DNA of 64,000 nt from Paraburkholderia sp. BL10I2N1 (GCF_004361815.1 NZ_SNWA01000001.1:1674001-1738000), one strand, 5' to 3'. Positions 8,337 to 18,304 are shown, counted from the first letter of the stretch. A program made the numbers and translations. The notes: generated by a model from the letters alone, not told the origin.

Positions 8337-8782
8337 TGTGGTGCGGCTTCCGGTTTCGGCATCACGAGAATCGTTGACGTGCCGATCAGCACGGTCTCGC
8401 CGCGCTGGTTCACGACGTTGCCGTCGAGCTGTGTCAGGTCGCCCTTCAGACTCGGCTTCCACCACGCGTCGCGGACACGCCAGTTGATCGTCAGCGTGTC
8501 GTTCGCGTGGACGGCTTTCTTCAGCTTGATATCGAACTCGAGGCCAAGCGGCTGCGCGTATGTCGAAAAGTGCGTCGCGAGCAACGCCATGAAATGCGCC
8601 GACGGCTGCGTGCCGGAGGCGATCAGCCCGCCGAAGCGGCTTTGCGCCGCGTAGGCGTCGTCGTGATGCAGCGGGTTGAGATCGTTGACGAGCGTGGCGA
8701 ACGATTTGACCGAATCGGCTGACAGTGACAGCGTGGTGTTGAACGTCTCGCCGATTGTCACGACACGGGGCGGCGAGTTCAT
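8333..8782 (-). CDS. MaoC-like (R)-specific enoyl-CoA hydratase / hot-dog domain protein
   Basis: A 149-aa single hot-dog-fold protein of the MaoC family. The hydratase signature is present: Asp34 and His39 in VNDLNPLHH, followed by a FGGLIASGTQ helix segment. Such enzymes hydrate trans-2-enoyl-CoA to (R)-3-hydroxyacyl-CoA and can feed polyhydroxyalkanoate synthesis. It overlaps both neighbours by ATGA (8333-8336 and 8779-8782). The C-terminal tail after about 135 is Pro/Ala rich. Hydratase activity is inferred from the Asp/His pair; some MaoC relatives act on other acyl-CoAs. Confidence 0.82.
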   Translation of the reverse strand: MNSPPRVVTIGETFNTTLSLSADSVKSFATLVNDLNPLHHDDAYAAQSRFGGLIASGTQPSAHFMALLATHFSTYAQPLGLEFDIKLKKAVHANDTLTINWRVRDAWWKPSLKGDLTQLDGNVVNQRGETVLIGTSTILVMPKPEAAPQ

Positions 8783-9015
8783 GGCGAGGCCTTTGGTTGT
8801 GCCGTCGGCTGGGCCATCAACTGCGCGTGGCGCACTTCGATCGAATCCCAGATGGCGCGCTTCTGTTCATCATCGAACGACGACCAGCCGGCGATCTCGT
8901 CGATCGTGCGCAGGCATCCGTCGCACCAACCGGTATCGGGATTCATCCTGCACACGTCAATGCACGGCGAGGGCACCGGCGCGATATCCGTTGCGTCGAC
9001 TGGGCCGGCAATCAT
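8779..9015 (-). CDS. DUF1289 domain protein (Cys-rich, putative Fe-S binding)
   Basis: A 78-aa protein starting at the ATG at 9015, which overlaps the stop of the upstream YbaK gene (ATGA). DUF1289 shows as SPCIDVCRMNPDTGWCDGC: Cys18, Cys22, Cys31 and Cys34, then a conserved helix RTIDEIAGW and a following W/R-rich helix. The four cysteines suggest a metal or Fe-S site. The biochemical role of DUF1289 is not established. Translational coupling to YbaK and MaoC suggests co-expression rather than a shared reaction. Confidence 0.85.
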   Translation of the reverse strand: MIAGPVDATDIAPVPSPCIDVCRMNPDTGWCDGCLRTIDEIAGWSSFDDEQKRAIWDSIEVRHAQLMAQPTAQPKASP

Positions 9016-9542
9016 GCGGACTCGCGCAGCGCCACGTCGACGACCGGCGCGCCGGTCAGTGCGACGAGTTCCTGCGGCGACAGATTGAATACCGCGTGTG
9101 GATGGCCGGCGGCAGCCCACAGGCTGTCGAGCGTGAGCAGGTCGGCGTCGATCAGCGTGACGGGCGGGGTTGCGTGTCCGATTGGGCACACGCCGCCGAT
9201 CGCGTAGCCCGTCTTTTCACGGACGAACTTTGCATCCGCGCGAGCGATTTCGCCCACCTGCGTGGCGACCTTTTTTTCGTCGACGCGGTTCACGCCGCTT
9301 GCGATGACCAGCACCGGCGCATCGTCGTCGCGGCGGCGAAACAGGATCGACTTCGCGATCTGCGCGACCGAGCAGCCGAGCCCGGCAGCGGCTTCGGCCG
9401 ACGTCTTGCCGGTTTCAGGCAGCATAACGACGGGCTTCGCGTGACCGCGCTCGCGCAGCAGTGCCGCGACGCGTCGCGCGGAGTCGGGCAACGCATCGAG
9501 GTGACTGGTTTCGTCAGGTTGAAGAGAGGTGCTTTCCGTCAT
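9012..9542 (-). CDS. YbaK/EbsC-type aminoacyl-tRNA deacylase
   Basis: A 176-aa protein with the YbaK/ProX editing fold. The start at 9542 has cggaaacgaagac upstream; an in-frame codon at 9605 would add 21 residues. The conserved Lys64 lies in SVAQIAKSILF, and the family glycine loop TGYAIGGVCPIGH is at 111-123. These proteins hydrolyse misacylated tRNA in trans, for example Cys-tRNA(Pro) or Ala-tRNA(Pro). It sits 53 bp after the HMG-CoA lyase gene and is ATGA-coupled to the DUF1289 gene. The precise tRNA substrate cannot be assigned. Confidence 0.87.
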   Translation of the reverse strand: MTESTSLQPDETSHLDALPDSARRVAALLRERGHAKPVVMLPETGKTSAEAAAGLGCSVAQIAKSILFRRRDDDAPVLVIASGVNRVDEKKVATQVGEIARADAKFVREKTGYAIGGVCPIGHATPPVTLIDADLLTLDSLWAAAGHPHAVFNLSPQELVALTGAPVVDVALRESA

Positions 9543-9595
9543 GTCTTCGTTTCCGATTTGCTTCGCTATCCGTGTATGGGGTAGGCCAGTGCGGC

Positions 9596-10522
9596 TCAAA
9601 CGCACGGTGTCTGTTCGCTGCGTGCCTTGGCAAGCAACGCCTTGCCCGCGCGCGACACGTTAGGCTTGCCGGTCGCAGTCGAAATGAAATCGCCGATCGC
9701 GACCACCTGTGCGAGATCGATGCCGGTCTCGATGCCAAGGCCGTTCATCAGATACAGCACGTCTTCGGTGGCGACATTGCCGGTCGCGCCTTTCGCATAC
9801 GGACAACCGCCCAGACCCGCCACGGACGCGTGGTAAATCTCGATGCCTTCCTGCAGCGCGGCGTAGATGTTCGCGAGGGCCTGGCCGTATGTGTCGTGGA
9901 AGTGGCCCGACAGACATTCGCGCGGAAACACCTTCGTCACGGCGTCGAAGACTTCGCGCGTGCGCCTCGGCGTGCCGACGCCGATCGTGTCGGCGATGTC
10001 GATCTCATCGCAGCCAAGCGCGGCGAAACGCTCGACCACATCGACCACGGACGCCACCGGCACGTCGCCCTGATACGGGCACCCGAGCGAGCAGGACACG
10101 CTGCCGCGAATCCGCAGGCCGGCCGCTTTCGCCGCCTGCGCGACGGGCACGAAACGCTCGATACTTTCGGCGATGCTGCAGTTGATGTTCTTCTGCGAGA
10201 ACGCTTCGCTCGCGGCGCCGAAGATCACGATTTCGTCAGCCTGCGCAGCAAGCGCGCCTTCGAAGCCGCGCAGATTCGGCGTCAGCACCGAATAGATCGT
10301 GCCCGCGCGACGCTCGATGCCGGCCATGACCTCGGCGCCGTCGGCCATCTGTGGCACCCACTTCGGCGACACGAACGAGGCCGATTCGACGTTGCGAAAA
10401 CCCGCGGCCGACAGCCGGTTGATCAAGTCGATCTTAACGTTGGTCGGCACAAATTCTTTTTCGTTCTGAAGTCCGTCGCGCGGACCGACCTCGACGATTT
10501 TCACTGCCTGGGGCATGGCCAT
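9596..10522 (-). CDS. Hydroxymethylglutaryl-CoA lyase
   Basis: A 308-aa HMG-CoA lyase, cleaving HMG-CoA to acetyl-CoA and acetoacetate, the last step of leucine degradation. The start at 10522 has gcaggagacagac upstream. Key features: VGPRDGLQNE with catalytic Arg15 and metal-binding Asp16, the metal His pair in GHFHDTYG (His206, His208), and the family signature GGCPYAKGATGNV with catalytic Cys239. Length fits the bacterial family. The rest of a leucine (liu) cluster is not adjacent, but an acyl-CoA dehydrogenase, a thiolase and a LiuR-like regulator lie 11-17 kb away. It sits 40 bp downstream of ghrA in the same operon. Confidence 0.93.
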   Translation of the reverse strand: MAMPQAVKIVEVGPRDGLQNEKEFVPTNVKIDLINRLSAAGFRNVESASFVSPKWVPQMADGAEVMAGIERRAGTIYSVLTPNLRGFEGALAAQADEIVIFGAASEAFSQKNINCSIAESIERFVPVAQAAKAAGLRIRGSVSCSLGCPYQGDVPVASVVDVVERFAALGCDEIDIADTIGVGTPRRTREVFDAVTKVFPRECLSGHFHDTYGQALANIYAALQEGIEIYHASVAGLGGCPYAKGATGNVATEDVLYLMNGLGIETGIDLAQVVAIGDFISTATGKPNVSRAGKALLAKARSEQTPCV

Positions 10523-10562
10523 GTCTGTCTCCTGCCGCATCGGAGCGGCTTGTTGAATGGTT

Positions 10563-11504
10563 TCAGTATCCGCGAGCGAGATCAACCACACCGCTGATCG
10601 CCTCGCCGCGCAGCAGCGCCTGGATCTTGTGCGAAACCTGCGCGACGCTGTCTTCACGCAGGGTCAGTGCGGAAACATGTGGCGTTATCGTGATGCGTGG
10701 CTCCCGCCAGAACAGATGATCGGGCGGCAAGGGTTCTTCTCGGAAGACGTCGAGCGTCGCGCCGGCGATCTGGCCGTGCTGGATGGCATCGAGCAGATCC
10801 GGTTCGACGAGGTGCGCGCCACGAGCCACGTTGACCAGATACGCGCCATGCGCAAGTTTGCCGAAGGTGCGTGCGTTCAGCACGTCGTTTGTGTCGGGCG
10901 TGTGCGGGAGCAGATTGACCAGCACTTTCACGTCGTCGAGGAATGCATCGAACTGCGCTTCACCGGCATAGGTTTGTACACCTTCTATCTGTTTGGCGCT
11001 GCGGCTGTAGCCGCGCACAGGCATGCCCAACGCGGCAAGCGTTCCTGCGACATGCGCGCCGAGCACGCCCAGTCCGAGCACGCCAACGGTGAAGGTCGCG
11101 CGCGGATGCGGGTCGAGCACTTGCCACCGATGTTCGGCTTGCAGACGCGCGTATTCATCGAAGCGACGCATGTAGCGCAGCACGGCATGCGTCACGTACT
11201 CTGCCATCTGCGGTGCCATGCCGGTATCTTCGAGTCGCACGACATGTGCATTGCGCGGTAGCGTGCCGGGATGCGCGCGTTCCAGCGCGAGGATCGCGTC
11301 GACACCCGCGCCGAGGTTGAACACGGCGCGCAGGTCGTCGCGGCCCGCGAACATTTCGCGCGGCGGACGCCACACGACCGCGAAATCCGCCGGCGCCGTG
11401 TCGTTCGGTTGCCACTCGCGAAGATCCGCATCGGGCAGCGCGCGCGCGAAATCGTGAAGCCACGCGGCTGCGTCGGAGTGCGGCATGTAAAAGAGAACCT
11501 TCAT
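10563..11504 (-). CDS. ghrA: Glyoxylate/hydroxypyruvate reductase A (GhrA-type 2-hydroxyacid dehydrogenase)
   Basis: A 313-aa D-2-hydroxyacid dehydrogenase reducing glyoxylate to glycolate or hydroxypyruvate to glycerate with NAD(P)H. The Rossmann motif GLGVLG is at 143-148 with an Arg-rich SRS following beta-2 (167-169), suggesting NADPH preference. The catalytic triad is Arg228 (NVARG), Glu257 (FREEPLP) and His276 (TPHVSA). The short N-terminal catalytic part is typical of the GhrA subgroup. The ATG at 11504 is preceded by cggagcg. It lies between a VOC gene (31 bp upstream) and HMG-CoA lyase in one operon. Confidence 0.88.
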   Translation of the reverse strand: MKVLFYMPHSDAAAWLHDFARALPDADLREWQPNDTAPADFAVVWRPPREMFAGRDDLRAVFNLGAGVDAILALERAHPGTLPRNAHVVRLEDTGMAPQMAEYVTHAVLRYMRRFDEYARLQAEHRWQVLDPHPRATFTVGVLGLGVLGAHVAGTLAALGMPVRGYSRSAKQIEGVQTYAGEAQFDAFLDDVKVLVNLLPHTPDTNDVLNARTFGKLAHGAYLVNVARGAHLVEPDLLDAIQHGQIAGATLDVFREEPLPPDHLFWREPRITITPHVSALTLREDSVAQVSHKIQALLRGEAISGVVDLARGY

Positions 11505-11535
11505 ACGGGCATTCGCTCCGCGTGGCTGCACGCCG

Positions 11536-11982
11536 TTATTTGGCGAACAGCCGGCCAATGTCTTTGAACGCCTTGAATTCGAGCGCATTCCCGCAAGGGT
11601 CGAGGAAGAACATCGTTGCCTGCTCGCCTACTTCACCCTTAAAGCGGATGTGCGGCTCGATGATGAAATTCGTGCCGGCGGTCTTCAGCCGCACCGAGAG
11701 CGCGTGCCAGTCGTCCATCGTCAGTACGACGCCGAAATGGCGGACCGGGACGTCGTCGCCATCGACTGCGTTGACGCCGGCGCGGCTCACTTCGTCCGGC
11801 GCGAGATGCGCGACAAGCTGATGCCCGAAAAAATCGAAGTCAACCCATTCGGGCGAACTGCGGCCTTCCGGGCAGCCAAGCAGATCGCCGTAGAACGCGC
11901 GTGCATTTTCCAGGCTGGTCACCGGGAAAGCGAGGTGAAACGGCTGTAGCGGGCGCCGTTGTCCGGGCGATGTTTGCGACAT
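11536..11982 (-). CDS. VOC (glyoxalase/dioxygenase superfamily) protein
   Basis: A 148-aa protein with two beta-alpha-beta-beta-beta modules of the vicinal oxygen chelate fold. Likely metal ligands are His16 (FHLAFPV), His82 (HFGVVL) and Glu135 (ALEFKAF), the His-His-Glu pattern of this superfamily. [10 protein letters not shown] is the usual module end. It is probably an uncharacterised glyoxalase- or dioxygenase-like enzyme; its substrate is unknown. It is the first gene of the seven-gene minus-strand operon. Confidence 0.82.
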   Translation of the reverse strand: MSQTSPGQRRPLQPFHLAFPVTSLENARAFYGDLLGCPEGRSSPEWVDFDFFGHQLVAHLAPDEVSRAGVNAVDGDDVPVRHFGVVLTMDDWHALSVRLKTAGTNFIIEPHIRFKGEVGEQATMFFLDPCGNALEFKAFKDIGRLFAK

Positions 11983-12271
11983 GAGGCCTCCTCCGATTGT
12001 GGATGGGCCTCATTTTACTTTTTCGACGGTGAACGCGCGCAGTCCGGTTGTTTGACTGGGTGTGGTACGGACTGCATGCCACCTCTACCCGCTCGCGCGT
12101 GGCGCTGCGCGCCTGCGGGGGAGTGTCATGGGGTGCTTTACTACTCGGCTTTTTGACGTGGTTCTTTCGCGCCTTCCGGCGCATTCCAATAAACAAAGCA
12201 CGAAAAATTGGTTCGGTGCAACGGAACGGCGAGCCACAATGAGTTTCCGGATTCCGGCAGTGAGGAGAGTC

Positions 12272-12874
12272 ATGTTTTCGTGCAGCAAAAGCATATGGCC
12301 ACCGCGGCTTGTGACGGTGCCGGGCCTGCATGGCAGCGAGGGCGCACACTGGCAGAGCTGGCTCGAGCGGCAGTTTGCCCGCTCACTGCGCGTCGAGCAG
12401 GCTGACTGGGACGCGCCGGATCTGGCAGGTTGGGCGCAGTCGGTGCGGGACCTGATCGCACGTGAGCGTGGACCGTTTGTGCTAGCCGCGCATAGTTTCG
12501 GCTGCCTCGCAACAGCACATGCATTGCAGAAGGTCACCTGTGCGGCCGATATTGCCGGCGTGCTCCTGGTTGCGCCGGCGAGCCCGGAGAAGTTCACGTT
12601 CGCGGGCGCGTTCGAAGCGCGGCGGCTGGGTGTACCTTCAATACTCGTCGGCAGCGAAACGGATCCGTGGATGCCGCTCGCAGCCGCGCGTAACCTGGCG
12701 CGGCGATTGGGTAGCGCATTCGTCAATCTGGGAGACGCGGGGCATATCAATACAGCCGCTGGTTTCGGCCCGTGGCCGCGGGCGAAGCACTTTGTCGATA
12801 CGCTCGTGCATTGCGCCGCGCCCCTGCGGTTTCATGAGGAATCGTTCGATGCGGCGAGTCACGTGTTGGGTTGA
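12272..12874 (+). CDS. RBBP9/YdeN-family serine hydrolase
   Basis: A 200-aa alpha/beta hydrolase of the RBBP9/YdeN group. I choose the ATG at 12272 because aggagagt sits 4-9 bases upstream; an ATG at 12239 adds 11 residues without a site. The family motif PGLHGSEGAHWQSWLE (17-32), nucleophile Ser75 (AHSFG), Asp131 (GSETDPWM) and His158 (DAGHIN) give a complete triad. GFGPWP close after the His is a typical family ending. Members are small cytosolic serine hydrolases with poorly known substrates. It is a single gene with no clear operon partner. Confidence 0.82.
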   Translation: MFSCSKSIWPPRLVTVPGLHGSEGAHWQSWLERQFARSLRVEQADWDAPDLAGWAQSVRDLIARERGPFVLAAHSFGCLATAHALQKVTCAADIAGVLLVAPASPEKFTFAGAFEARRLGVPSILVGSETDPWMPLAAARNLARRLGSAFVNLGDAGHINTAAGFGPWPRAKHFVDTLVHCAAPLRFHEESFDAASHVLG

Positions 12875-12957
12875 ACGTGCACGCGGCGCGAGGGTGCCGG
12901 TGACTACCCATGATTAACGGTAAACGCCTGCGACTGACGGGTCTGGTACGTTGCCAG

Positions 12958-13188
12958 TCAGATCCAGTGAAAGCCCTTTGCCATGAGCGTGCCGAGACCG
13001 AAGAACCCCGCCCACATGAGGCGGATTTCGAACCGCAGCTCACGAATGCCGGTGAGCTGTGCTCCCCTGAGTTCGCGGATATCGGTGCGCAGCACGTCTC
13101 GAAAGTCGCGGAATTCCTGCCTGACCTGATCGACGTCCTCTTTCAGAAGCTTGACCGTGGCATCGAGCCTGCTAGTGTGAATGGCCAT
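12958..13188 (-). CDS. Small coiled-coil protein with C-terminal membrane helix
   Basis: A 76-aa protein; the start at 13188 has caagggaat upstream. Residues about 8-45 form a charged heptad-rich coiled coil (KLLKEDVDQVRQEFRDFRD...), and residues about 55-72 (MWAGFFGLGTLMAKGF) can form one short membrane helix near the C terminus. This organisation resembles small phage- or toxin-associated coiled-coil proteins and XhlA-like proteins, but I do not recognise a specific family and assign no function. Confidence 0.6.
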   Translation of the reverse strand: MAIHTSRLDATVKLLKEDVDQVRQEFRDFRDVLRTDIRELRGAQLTGIRELRFEIRLMWAGFFGLGTLMAKGFHWI

Positions 13189-13514
13189 AGGATTCCCTTG
13201 CTTGTGAACTAAGACAGGGCGCGGCTTCTCGGGCGTCCGTGTCTCGATTAACCCTGAAGCACCATCGTATAAGAATCTCATCGTCGAGTGATCCATCCTG
13301 CGAAGAACTTTGACAACTTATGCCTCTTCTCTGAGAGAAGCGAGGCGGTTTGTTTGTGCGGTGCGAGCCAGTGAGATCATCATATGGACTCCAGATCATC
13401 GTGGCGAGTCAGCCATGAGAGGTAGGATTAACCTCAAGGGTTTGGCGTCTGGACATCACGCGATTCGATTAGATCGCGCTTCGGGCCGAACGGGTGGTAC
13501 CCATACGGCATGGC
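13189..13514. other. Gene-free interval with small inverted repeats
   Basis: About 330 bases between the small coiled-coil gene and the hairpin behind bioB. The only structure I see is an imperfect hairpin at about 13321-13345 (gcctcttctct ... agagaagcgaggc) followed by a T-rich stretch. No convincing gene or promoter. Confidence 0.35.
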
Positions 13515-13536
13515 GGCCGCCTGATTCCAGGCGGCC
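13515..13536 (-). terminator. Hairpin downstream of the biotin operon
   Basis: A perfect 9-bp stem (ggccgcctg / caggcggcc) with a 4-base loop lies 27 bases past the bioB stop on the operon strand. No T-run follows on the minus strand, so it is a probable rather than canonical terminator or 3'-end stabilising stem. Confidence 0.55.
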
Positions 13537-13562
13537 TTCGTCATTTCGGCGCCGTCAAGAGA

Positions 13563-14645
13563 TCAGTTTGCCGCCTTGTGGCCATCGCAGCCGTGTTCGC
13601 AACTGCCTTGATCGAGCGCTGTCTGATGCGCCGCCTCGGCACGGATGCCAAGACGCCCCAGCAGTTTGCGATCCGCATCGGCCTGCGGGTTGCTCGTGGT
13701 CAGCAACTGGTCGCCGTAGAAGATCGAGTTCGCGCCGGCCAGGAAGCACAGCGCCTGCAACGCTTCGTCCATCTGCTCGCGGCCGGCCGACAGACGCACC
13801 ATCGCACGCGGCATCGTGATTCGCGCCACCGCGATCGTGCGGACGAACTCGAATGGATCGAGCGCTTCGGTACCCGTCAGCGGCGTGCCTTCGACCTGCA
13901 CCAGATTGTTGATCGGCACCGATTCCGGATACGGCTCCATGTTCGCGAGTTGTGTGATGAGACCGGCGCGTTCGCGGCGCGATTCGCCAAGTCCGACGAT
14001 CCCGCCGCAGCACACGTTGATGCCCGCGTCGCGCACCCGTTCAAGCGTGTCGAGGCGATCCTGATAGGTGCGCGTCGAAATGATCTGGCCGTAGAACTCG
14101 GGCGACGTATCCAGATTGTGGTTGTAGTAATCGAGCCCGGCTTCTCGCAGACCCTGCGCCTGATGCGTCTCGAGCATGCCGAGCGTCACGCAGGTTTCGA
14201 GACCCATCGCCTTCACGCCGCGGATCATCTCCTTGATCGGCTCGAGATGGCGGTCTTTCGGATTGCGCCACGCCGCGCCCATGCAGAAGCGCGTCGCGCC
14301 GTTTTCCTTCGCGACACGGGCGGCCGCGAGCACGTCGTCGACGGGAATCAGCTTGTCGGCCTTCAGGCCCGTGTCGTGATGCACCGATTGCGGACAGTAC
14401 GCGCAGTCTTCTTCGCAGCCGCCTGTCTTGATCGACAGCAGCGTCGACAGCTGAACGGCGTTGGCATCGAAGTGCTCGCGATGAATCTGTTGCGCGCGGA
14501 ACATCAGGTCGTTGAACGGCAGTTCGTACAGCGCGACGACATCGGCGACGCGCCAGCGTGCGACCGCGTTGCGTGGGTTCGCTGCATCTGCCGGGTTTGC
14601 GGCGGCCGGTTCTGCGAGGGTCGGAGCATTGTGGAGTTCGGTCAT
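13563..14645 (-). CDS. bioB: Biotin synthase
   Basis: A 360-aa radical-SAM enzyme inserting sulfur into dethiobiotin to make biotin. The radical-SAM 4Fe-4S motif CEEDCAYC gives Cys77, Cys81 and Cys84. The 2Fe-2S ligands are visible as RFCMG, ETCVTLG, the CCGGIVG segment and Arg in RLSAGRE. The C-terminal CEHGCDGH tail is cysteine-rich. Length is slightly above the usual 315-350 because of an N-terminal Ala/Pro extension of about 30 residues. It is the last gene of bioA-bioF-bioD-bioB, 36 bp after bioD. Confidence 0.97.
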   Translation of the reverse strand: MTELHNAPTLAEPAAANPADAANPRNAVARWRVADVVALYELPFNDLMFRAQQIHREHFDANAVQLSTLLSIKTGGCEEDCAYCPQSVHHDTGLKADKLIPVDDVLAAARVAKENGATRFCMGAAWRNPKDRHLEPIKEMIRGVKAMGLETCVTLGMLETHQAQGLREAGLDYYNHNLDTSPEFYGQIISTRTYQDRLDTLERVRDAGINVCCGGIVGLGESRRERAGLITQLANMEPYPESVPINNLVQVEGTPLTGTEALDPFEFVRTIAVARITMPRAMVRLSAGREQMDEALQALCFLAGANSIFYGDQLLTTSNPQADADRKLLGRLGIRAEAAHQTALDQGSCEHGCDGHKAAN

Positions 14646-14681
14646 GACGTCAATCCTTGTAGACGGAGAATCGGAATGAGT

Positions 14682-15401
14682 TCAGGGCTGCGCCGCGCGC
14701 AGCGCCTGCAATAAGGTGGCAGTATCGAGGTGGCCGGCTGCGACTTCCGGCGAAGCGGGATCGAGACGCGGCACGACGCCGAGCAAGGGTGCGCTGTACT
14801 GGCGGTCGAGACGATCGCGGATCGTGGCGATGTTCTCGTCCGTGAAAGTCATCGCCGGGTCGATCTGGTTCGCCACCCATCCGGCAAGGCGCAGCCCGCG
14901 CGCGGCGATGGCTTCGGCGGTCAGCAGCGCGTGGCTGATGCAGCCAAGCCGCATGCCGACGACCAGCACCACCGGCAGATTCAATGCGAAGGCGAGGTCG
15001 GCGGTGTCGTGCGCATTGGTGAGCGGCACGCGAAAGCCGCCGACGCCCTCCACGACGACGATGTCCGCCAGCTTCAACGCCTGCGCATGGCAATCGACGA
15101 TGCGCGCGACATCGAGCGTGATGTTTTCCTGAGCGGCCGCGATATGAGGTGCGGCGGGCTCGCGAAGCAGGAACGGCGTACGGATGTCGGGTGGTAACGG
15201 CACGCTTGCCGCTGCGTCGAGCTGATCGGCGTCTTCGTTATGCCACACACCATCGCGTTCGAATGCGCCGGCGGCGATCGGCTTCATTGCCGCCGCGCGC
15301 AAGCCATCGCGTGCGAAGGCGCGCAGCAACGCGGCGGAAACCAGCGTCTTGCCGATTTCCGTATCGGTGCCGGTGATGAAAAGGGACAGCGGCGCGCTCA
15401 T
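14682..15401 (-). CDS. bioD: Dethiobiotin synthetase
   Basis: A 239-aa ATP-dependent carboxylase closing the ureido ring of 7,8-diaminopelargonate to give dethiobiotin. The P-loop GTDTEIGKT is at residues 11-19, and [12 protein letters not shown] matches the conserved second motif. The ATG at 15401 overlaps the bioF stop (ATGA), so it is translationally coupled. Its order in the cluster matches the pathway. Confidence 0.96.
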   Translation of the reverse strand: MSAPLSLFITGTDTEIGKTLVSAALLRAFARDGLRAAAMKPIAAGAFERDGVWHNEDADQLDAAASVPLPPDIRTPFLLREPAAPHIAAAQENITLDVARIVDCHAQALKLADIVVVEGVGGFRVPLTNAHDTADLAFALNLPVVLVVGMRLGCISHALLTAEAIAARGLRLAGWVANQIDPAMTFTDENIATIRDRLDRQYSAPLLGVVPRLDPASPEVAAGHLDTATLLQALRAAQP

Positions 15402-16588
15402 GCGTGGTCCTCGCCGGGTTGCGCGAGTTTGAGCGCAGCTTCGAGCCGGTCGAGATCGTCATGCGAATGCGCTGCCGACAGCGAGACCCGCAGGCGCGAG
15501 GTGCCCGCAGGAACGGTCGGCGGGCGGATCGCCGGCACCCACAGGCCGGCGCGATCGAGCGTAGCGGCAATCGCGAGCGTCGCTTCATTCGAGCCGATGA
15601 TGAGCGGTTGCACGGCCGTATGCGAATCGACCGGCAGCCAGCAGGTTTCCTTGAGCATCGCACGCGTACGTTCGATGAGCGTCTGCAGATGCGCACGCCG
15701 CGCATCGCCTTCATCGCTGCCGATGATGCGCAGGCTCGCGGACACCGCATGCGCGACCGCCGGCGGGGACGCCGTCGTGAAGATATAAGGCCGTGCGCGC
15801 TGCACCAGCCATTCGACCACAGTCTCATGCGCGACGACGAATGCGCCGGATACGCCGGCCGCCTTGCCGAGCGTGCCGACCATCACGAGATGCGGCGAAC
15901 GCAGCGCTTCCCACGCAAGCGCGCCGCGCCCTTGCGGGCCTAGCACGCCGAAGCCATGCGCATCGTCGACGACGAGCCATGCGCCGTGCCGCTCGGCCAG
16001 CGCAAGGAGCGTCGCGAGCGGAGCGATGTCGCCGTCCATGCTGAATACGGTGTCGGTGACGATCATCTTGACGGCGGCGTCCGACGCTTCGAGCATCGCG
16101 CTTAGCGCCTGCGTGTCGGCATGCGGATAAACCTGGATGTCCGCGCGCGAGAGCCGGGCGCCATCGATCAGCGACGCATGATTGAGCGAATCGGAAAAGA
16201 GCGTCGTGCCGCGGCCGGCCAGTGCGGTCAGCGCCGCGAGGTTCGCCATATAGCCGGTGCTGAAGTAGAGCGCGCGCGGCGCGTCGACGAAACCGCCGGC
16301 GAACGCGGCGAGGTCGTCTTCGAGCTGGGCATGTGCGCGCGAATGACCGCCGAGCAGATGCGAGCCTCCGCTGCCTGCACCATAGCGTCGCGCGCCTTCA
16401 GCGATCGCCGTGACGAGTTGTGGATGCGCGGCGAGACCCAGGTAGTCGTTGCTGGCGAAACCGATCATCTCGCGACCGTCGACCGTCATATGTGCGGCGC
16501 ATGGGGTGTCGGCCGTGCGTCGGCGACGGCGCAGCCCGCGCTCGTCGAGGTCCTTCAGGGCCTGCGTGAGGTTATCGATCAATAGCAT
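15398..16588 (-). CDS. bioF: 8-amino-7-oxononanoate synthase
   Basis: A 396-aa PLP enzyme condensing pimeloyl-ACP/CoA with alanine. The Schiff-base Lys242 is in VGTLGKAAG, the PLP-ring Asp/His in VVDDAHGFG (207-214), and the N-terminal SNDYLGL and [12 protein letters not shown] motifs are intact. It overlaps the bioA 3' end by 10 bp and the bioD start by 4 bp. Length is normal (about 385-400 aa). Confidence 0.96.
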   Translation of the reverse strand: MLLIDNLTQALKDLDERGLRRRRRTADTPCAAHMTVDGREMIGFASNDYLGLAAHPQLVTAIAEGARRYGAGSGGSHLLGGHSRAHAQLEDDLAAFAGGFVDAPRALYFSTGYMANLAALTALAGRGTTLFSDSLNHASLIDGARLSRADIQVYPHADTQALSAMLEASDAAVKMIVTDTVFSMDGDIAPLATLLALAERHGAWLVVDDAHGFGVLGPQGRGALAWEALRSPHLVMVGTLGKAAGVSGAFVVAHETVVEWLVQRARPYIFTTASPPAVAHAVSASLRIIGSDEGDARRAHLQTLIERTRAMLKETCWLPVDSHTAVQPLIIGSNEATLAIAATLDRAGLWVPAIRPPTVPAGTSRLRVSLSAAHSHDDLDRLEAALKLAQPGEDHA

Positions 16589-17943
16589 CCGCGAACCTCC
16601 TCAAGCGTTGCATCGAAGGTCTCGCGTGTGCGCGAGGCGAGCAGCGCGAGTTCAGCATCATCGAGTATGTATGGCGGCATCAGATACACGGTCGTGCCGA
16701 TCGGGCGCAGCAGCAGTTCGCGCCGCAATGCATTTTCGAAGAAGCGGCGCGAGAAGGTTTTTGCCTGCTGCGGATCGTCGATGACCGCGTCGAACGCGAA
16801 GATCGTGCCGCACTGGCGCAGATGGCGGACCTGGGGGTGTGCCGCGAGCGGTTCGAGCGCTGCACGCAGCGTCGCGGATTTCTTCGTGTTCATGGCGAGG
16901 ACGCTATCGCTCGCGAACAGATCGAGTGTGGCCAGCGCGGCGCGGCACGCGAGCGGATTGCCCGTGTACGAATGCGAATGCAGGAAGCCGCGCGTGGTGT
17001 CGTCGTGGTAGAAGGCTGCGAAGATTTCATCACGCGACAGCACGATCGAAAGCGGCAGATAGCCGCCGCTGATGCCTTTCGACAGACACAGGAAATCCGG
17101 CCAAATACCTGTCGGGCCCGCCTGTTCACACGCGAAGAAAGTGCCAGTGCGGCCGCAACCGACGGCGATTTCATCCGCGATCAGATGGACATCGTACTGG
17201 TCGCAGAGCGCACGAAGGCCGGCGATGTATGACGGATCGTGCATGGCCATGCCGGCCGCGCATTGCACGAGCGGCTCGACGATCAGTGCGGCGATCTGCT
17301 TGCCGCGCGCGTCAAACAGTCTGCGAACGTCATCGAGGGCGCGGCGCGCGACATCGGCTGCCGTTTCGCCGTCGAGTGCGAGCCGCGCGTCGGGCGATGC
17401 AACGACATGGGCGTTGCGAATCAGCGGGTCGTAGGCGTCCTTGAAGAGACCAACATCGGTGACGCCGAGCGCGCCGATGGTTTCGCCGTGATAGCTGTTC
17501 GCGACGCAGACGAATTCGCGCTTGCCGTCGTGTCCGCGATTCTTCCATGAGTGGAAGCTCATCTTGAGCGCGATCTCGACCGCGGAGGCGCCATCGGACG
17601 CGAAGAACGCATGACCGAGCGCGTGTTGCGTGAGTGCCTGGAGACGCTCGGCAAGCTCGATGGCGGGCTCGTGCGTGCAGCCTGCGAGCATCGCGTGTTC
17701 GAGCGTATCGAGTTGATCCTTCAGCGCCGTGTTGATACGCGGGTTGGCGTGGCCGAACAGGTTGACCCACCAGGAGCTGATGGCGTCGAGATAGCGACGG
17801 CCTTGCTGATCGTAGAGCCACGCGCCGGCACCGCGCGCGACCGCGATGAGCGGAAGGCGCTCGTGATGTTTCATCTGGGTGCAGGGGTGCCAGACGGCAC
17901 GCAGACTGCGTGTGACCCAGTCTTCGGTTGCTAGTGTGTCCAA
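16579..17943 (-). CDS. bioA: Adenosylmethionine-8-amino-7-oxononanoate aminotransferase
   Basis: A class III PLP aminotransferase that makes 7,8-diaminopelargonate with SAM as amino donor. The motif [12 protein letters not shown] near the N terminus is BioA-specific, and the PLP lysine is in [13 protein letters not shown] (about residue 289 from the start used here). I use the TTG at 17943, which has tggag 5 bases upstream and gives 454 aa, near the usual length. The nearest in-frame ATG (18015) gives 478 aa but lacks a ribosome binding site. It is the first gene of the bio operon. The start is the only uncertain point. Confidence 0.93.
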   Translation of the reverse strand: MDTLATEDWVTRSLRAVWHPCTQMKHHERLPLIAVARGAGAWLYDQQGRRYLDAISSWWVNLFGHANPRINTALKDQLDTLEHAMLAGCTHEPAIELAERLQALTQHALGHAFFASDGASAVEIALKMSFHSWKNRGHDGKREFVCVANSYHGETIGALGVTDVGLFKDAYDPLIRNAHVVASPDARLALDGETAADVARRALDDVRRLFDARGKQIAALIVEPLVQCAAGMAMHDPSYIAGLRALCDQYDVHLIADEIAVGCGRTGTFFACEQAGPTGIWPDFLCLSKGISGGYLPLSIVLSRDEIFAAFYHDDTTRGFLHSHSYTGNPLACRAALATLDLFASDSVLAMNTKKSATLRAALEPLAAHPQVRHLRQCGTIFAFDAVIDDPQQAKTFSRRFFENALRRELLLRPIGTTVYLMPPYILDDAELALLASRTRETFDATLEEVRGCY

Positions 17944-18015
17944 ACCAACTCCAGGGCATGAGTGCGCAAAGGCGGCGAGGCGATGGGCTCGCGCTGCCTG
18001 TTTGCGCAGGGTCAT

Positions 18016-18296
18016 GCGAATGCTTGAGGCGAAATTCGGGACGGCTCGCATCCGCGCAGGAATGCCGCGACATGCTTGCGCGTTGTGGATCCTTTTTATG
18101 TGATCCGAAATGGCGATCGATGTGCCGAATGCTTGCTTGTGGATCGGGGGCGGTGTCGTGATTTTTGGCATCGCGACAGCGCGCCAGGCGCGATTCGGGC
18201 GCAGCGGGACTGAGATTAGCGCTTTATTTGACTGAATGCACCAGGGGCGAGGAAGGGTTTGGCTCTTACTTTTTTGTAGTTTTGGGCTGTTGCGTT
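18016..18296. other. Gene-free interval upstream of bioA
   Basis: The leader of the biotin operon (minus strand) must start here or just upstream. I find no palindrome resembling a BirA or BioR operator and no consensus promoter. A T-rich run (cttacttttttgtagtttt) lies at about 18266-18284. Confidence 0.35.
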
Positions 18297-18304
18297 AAGG
18301 AGGA
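18297..18304 (+). promoter_or_regulatory. Very strong Shine-Dalgarno (aaggagga)
   Basis: The 8-base sequence aaggagga is nearly a full anti-16S match and lies 7 bases before a GTG at 18312. Such a strong site away from any recognised gene is the main reason to take the small ORF seriously. Confidence 0.6.
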
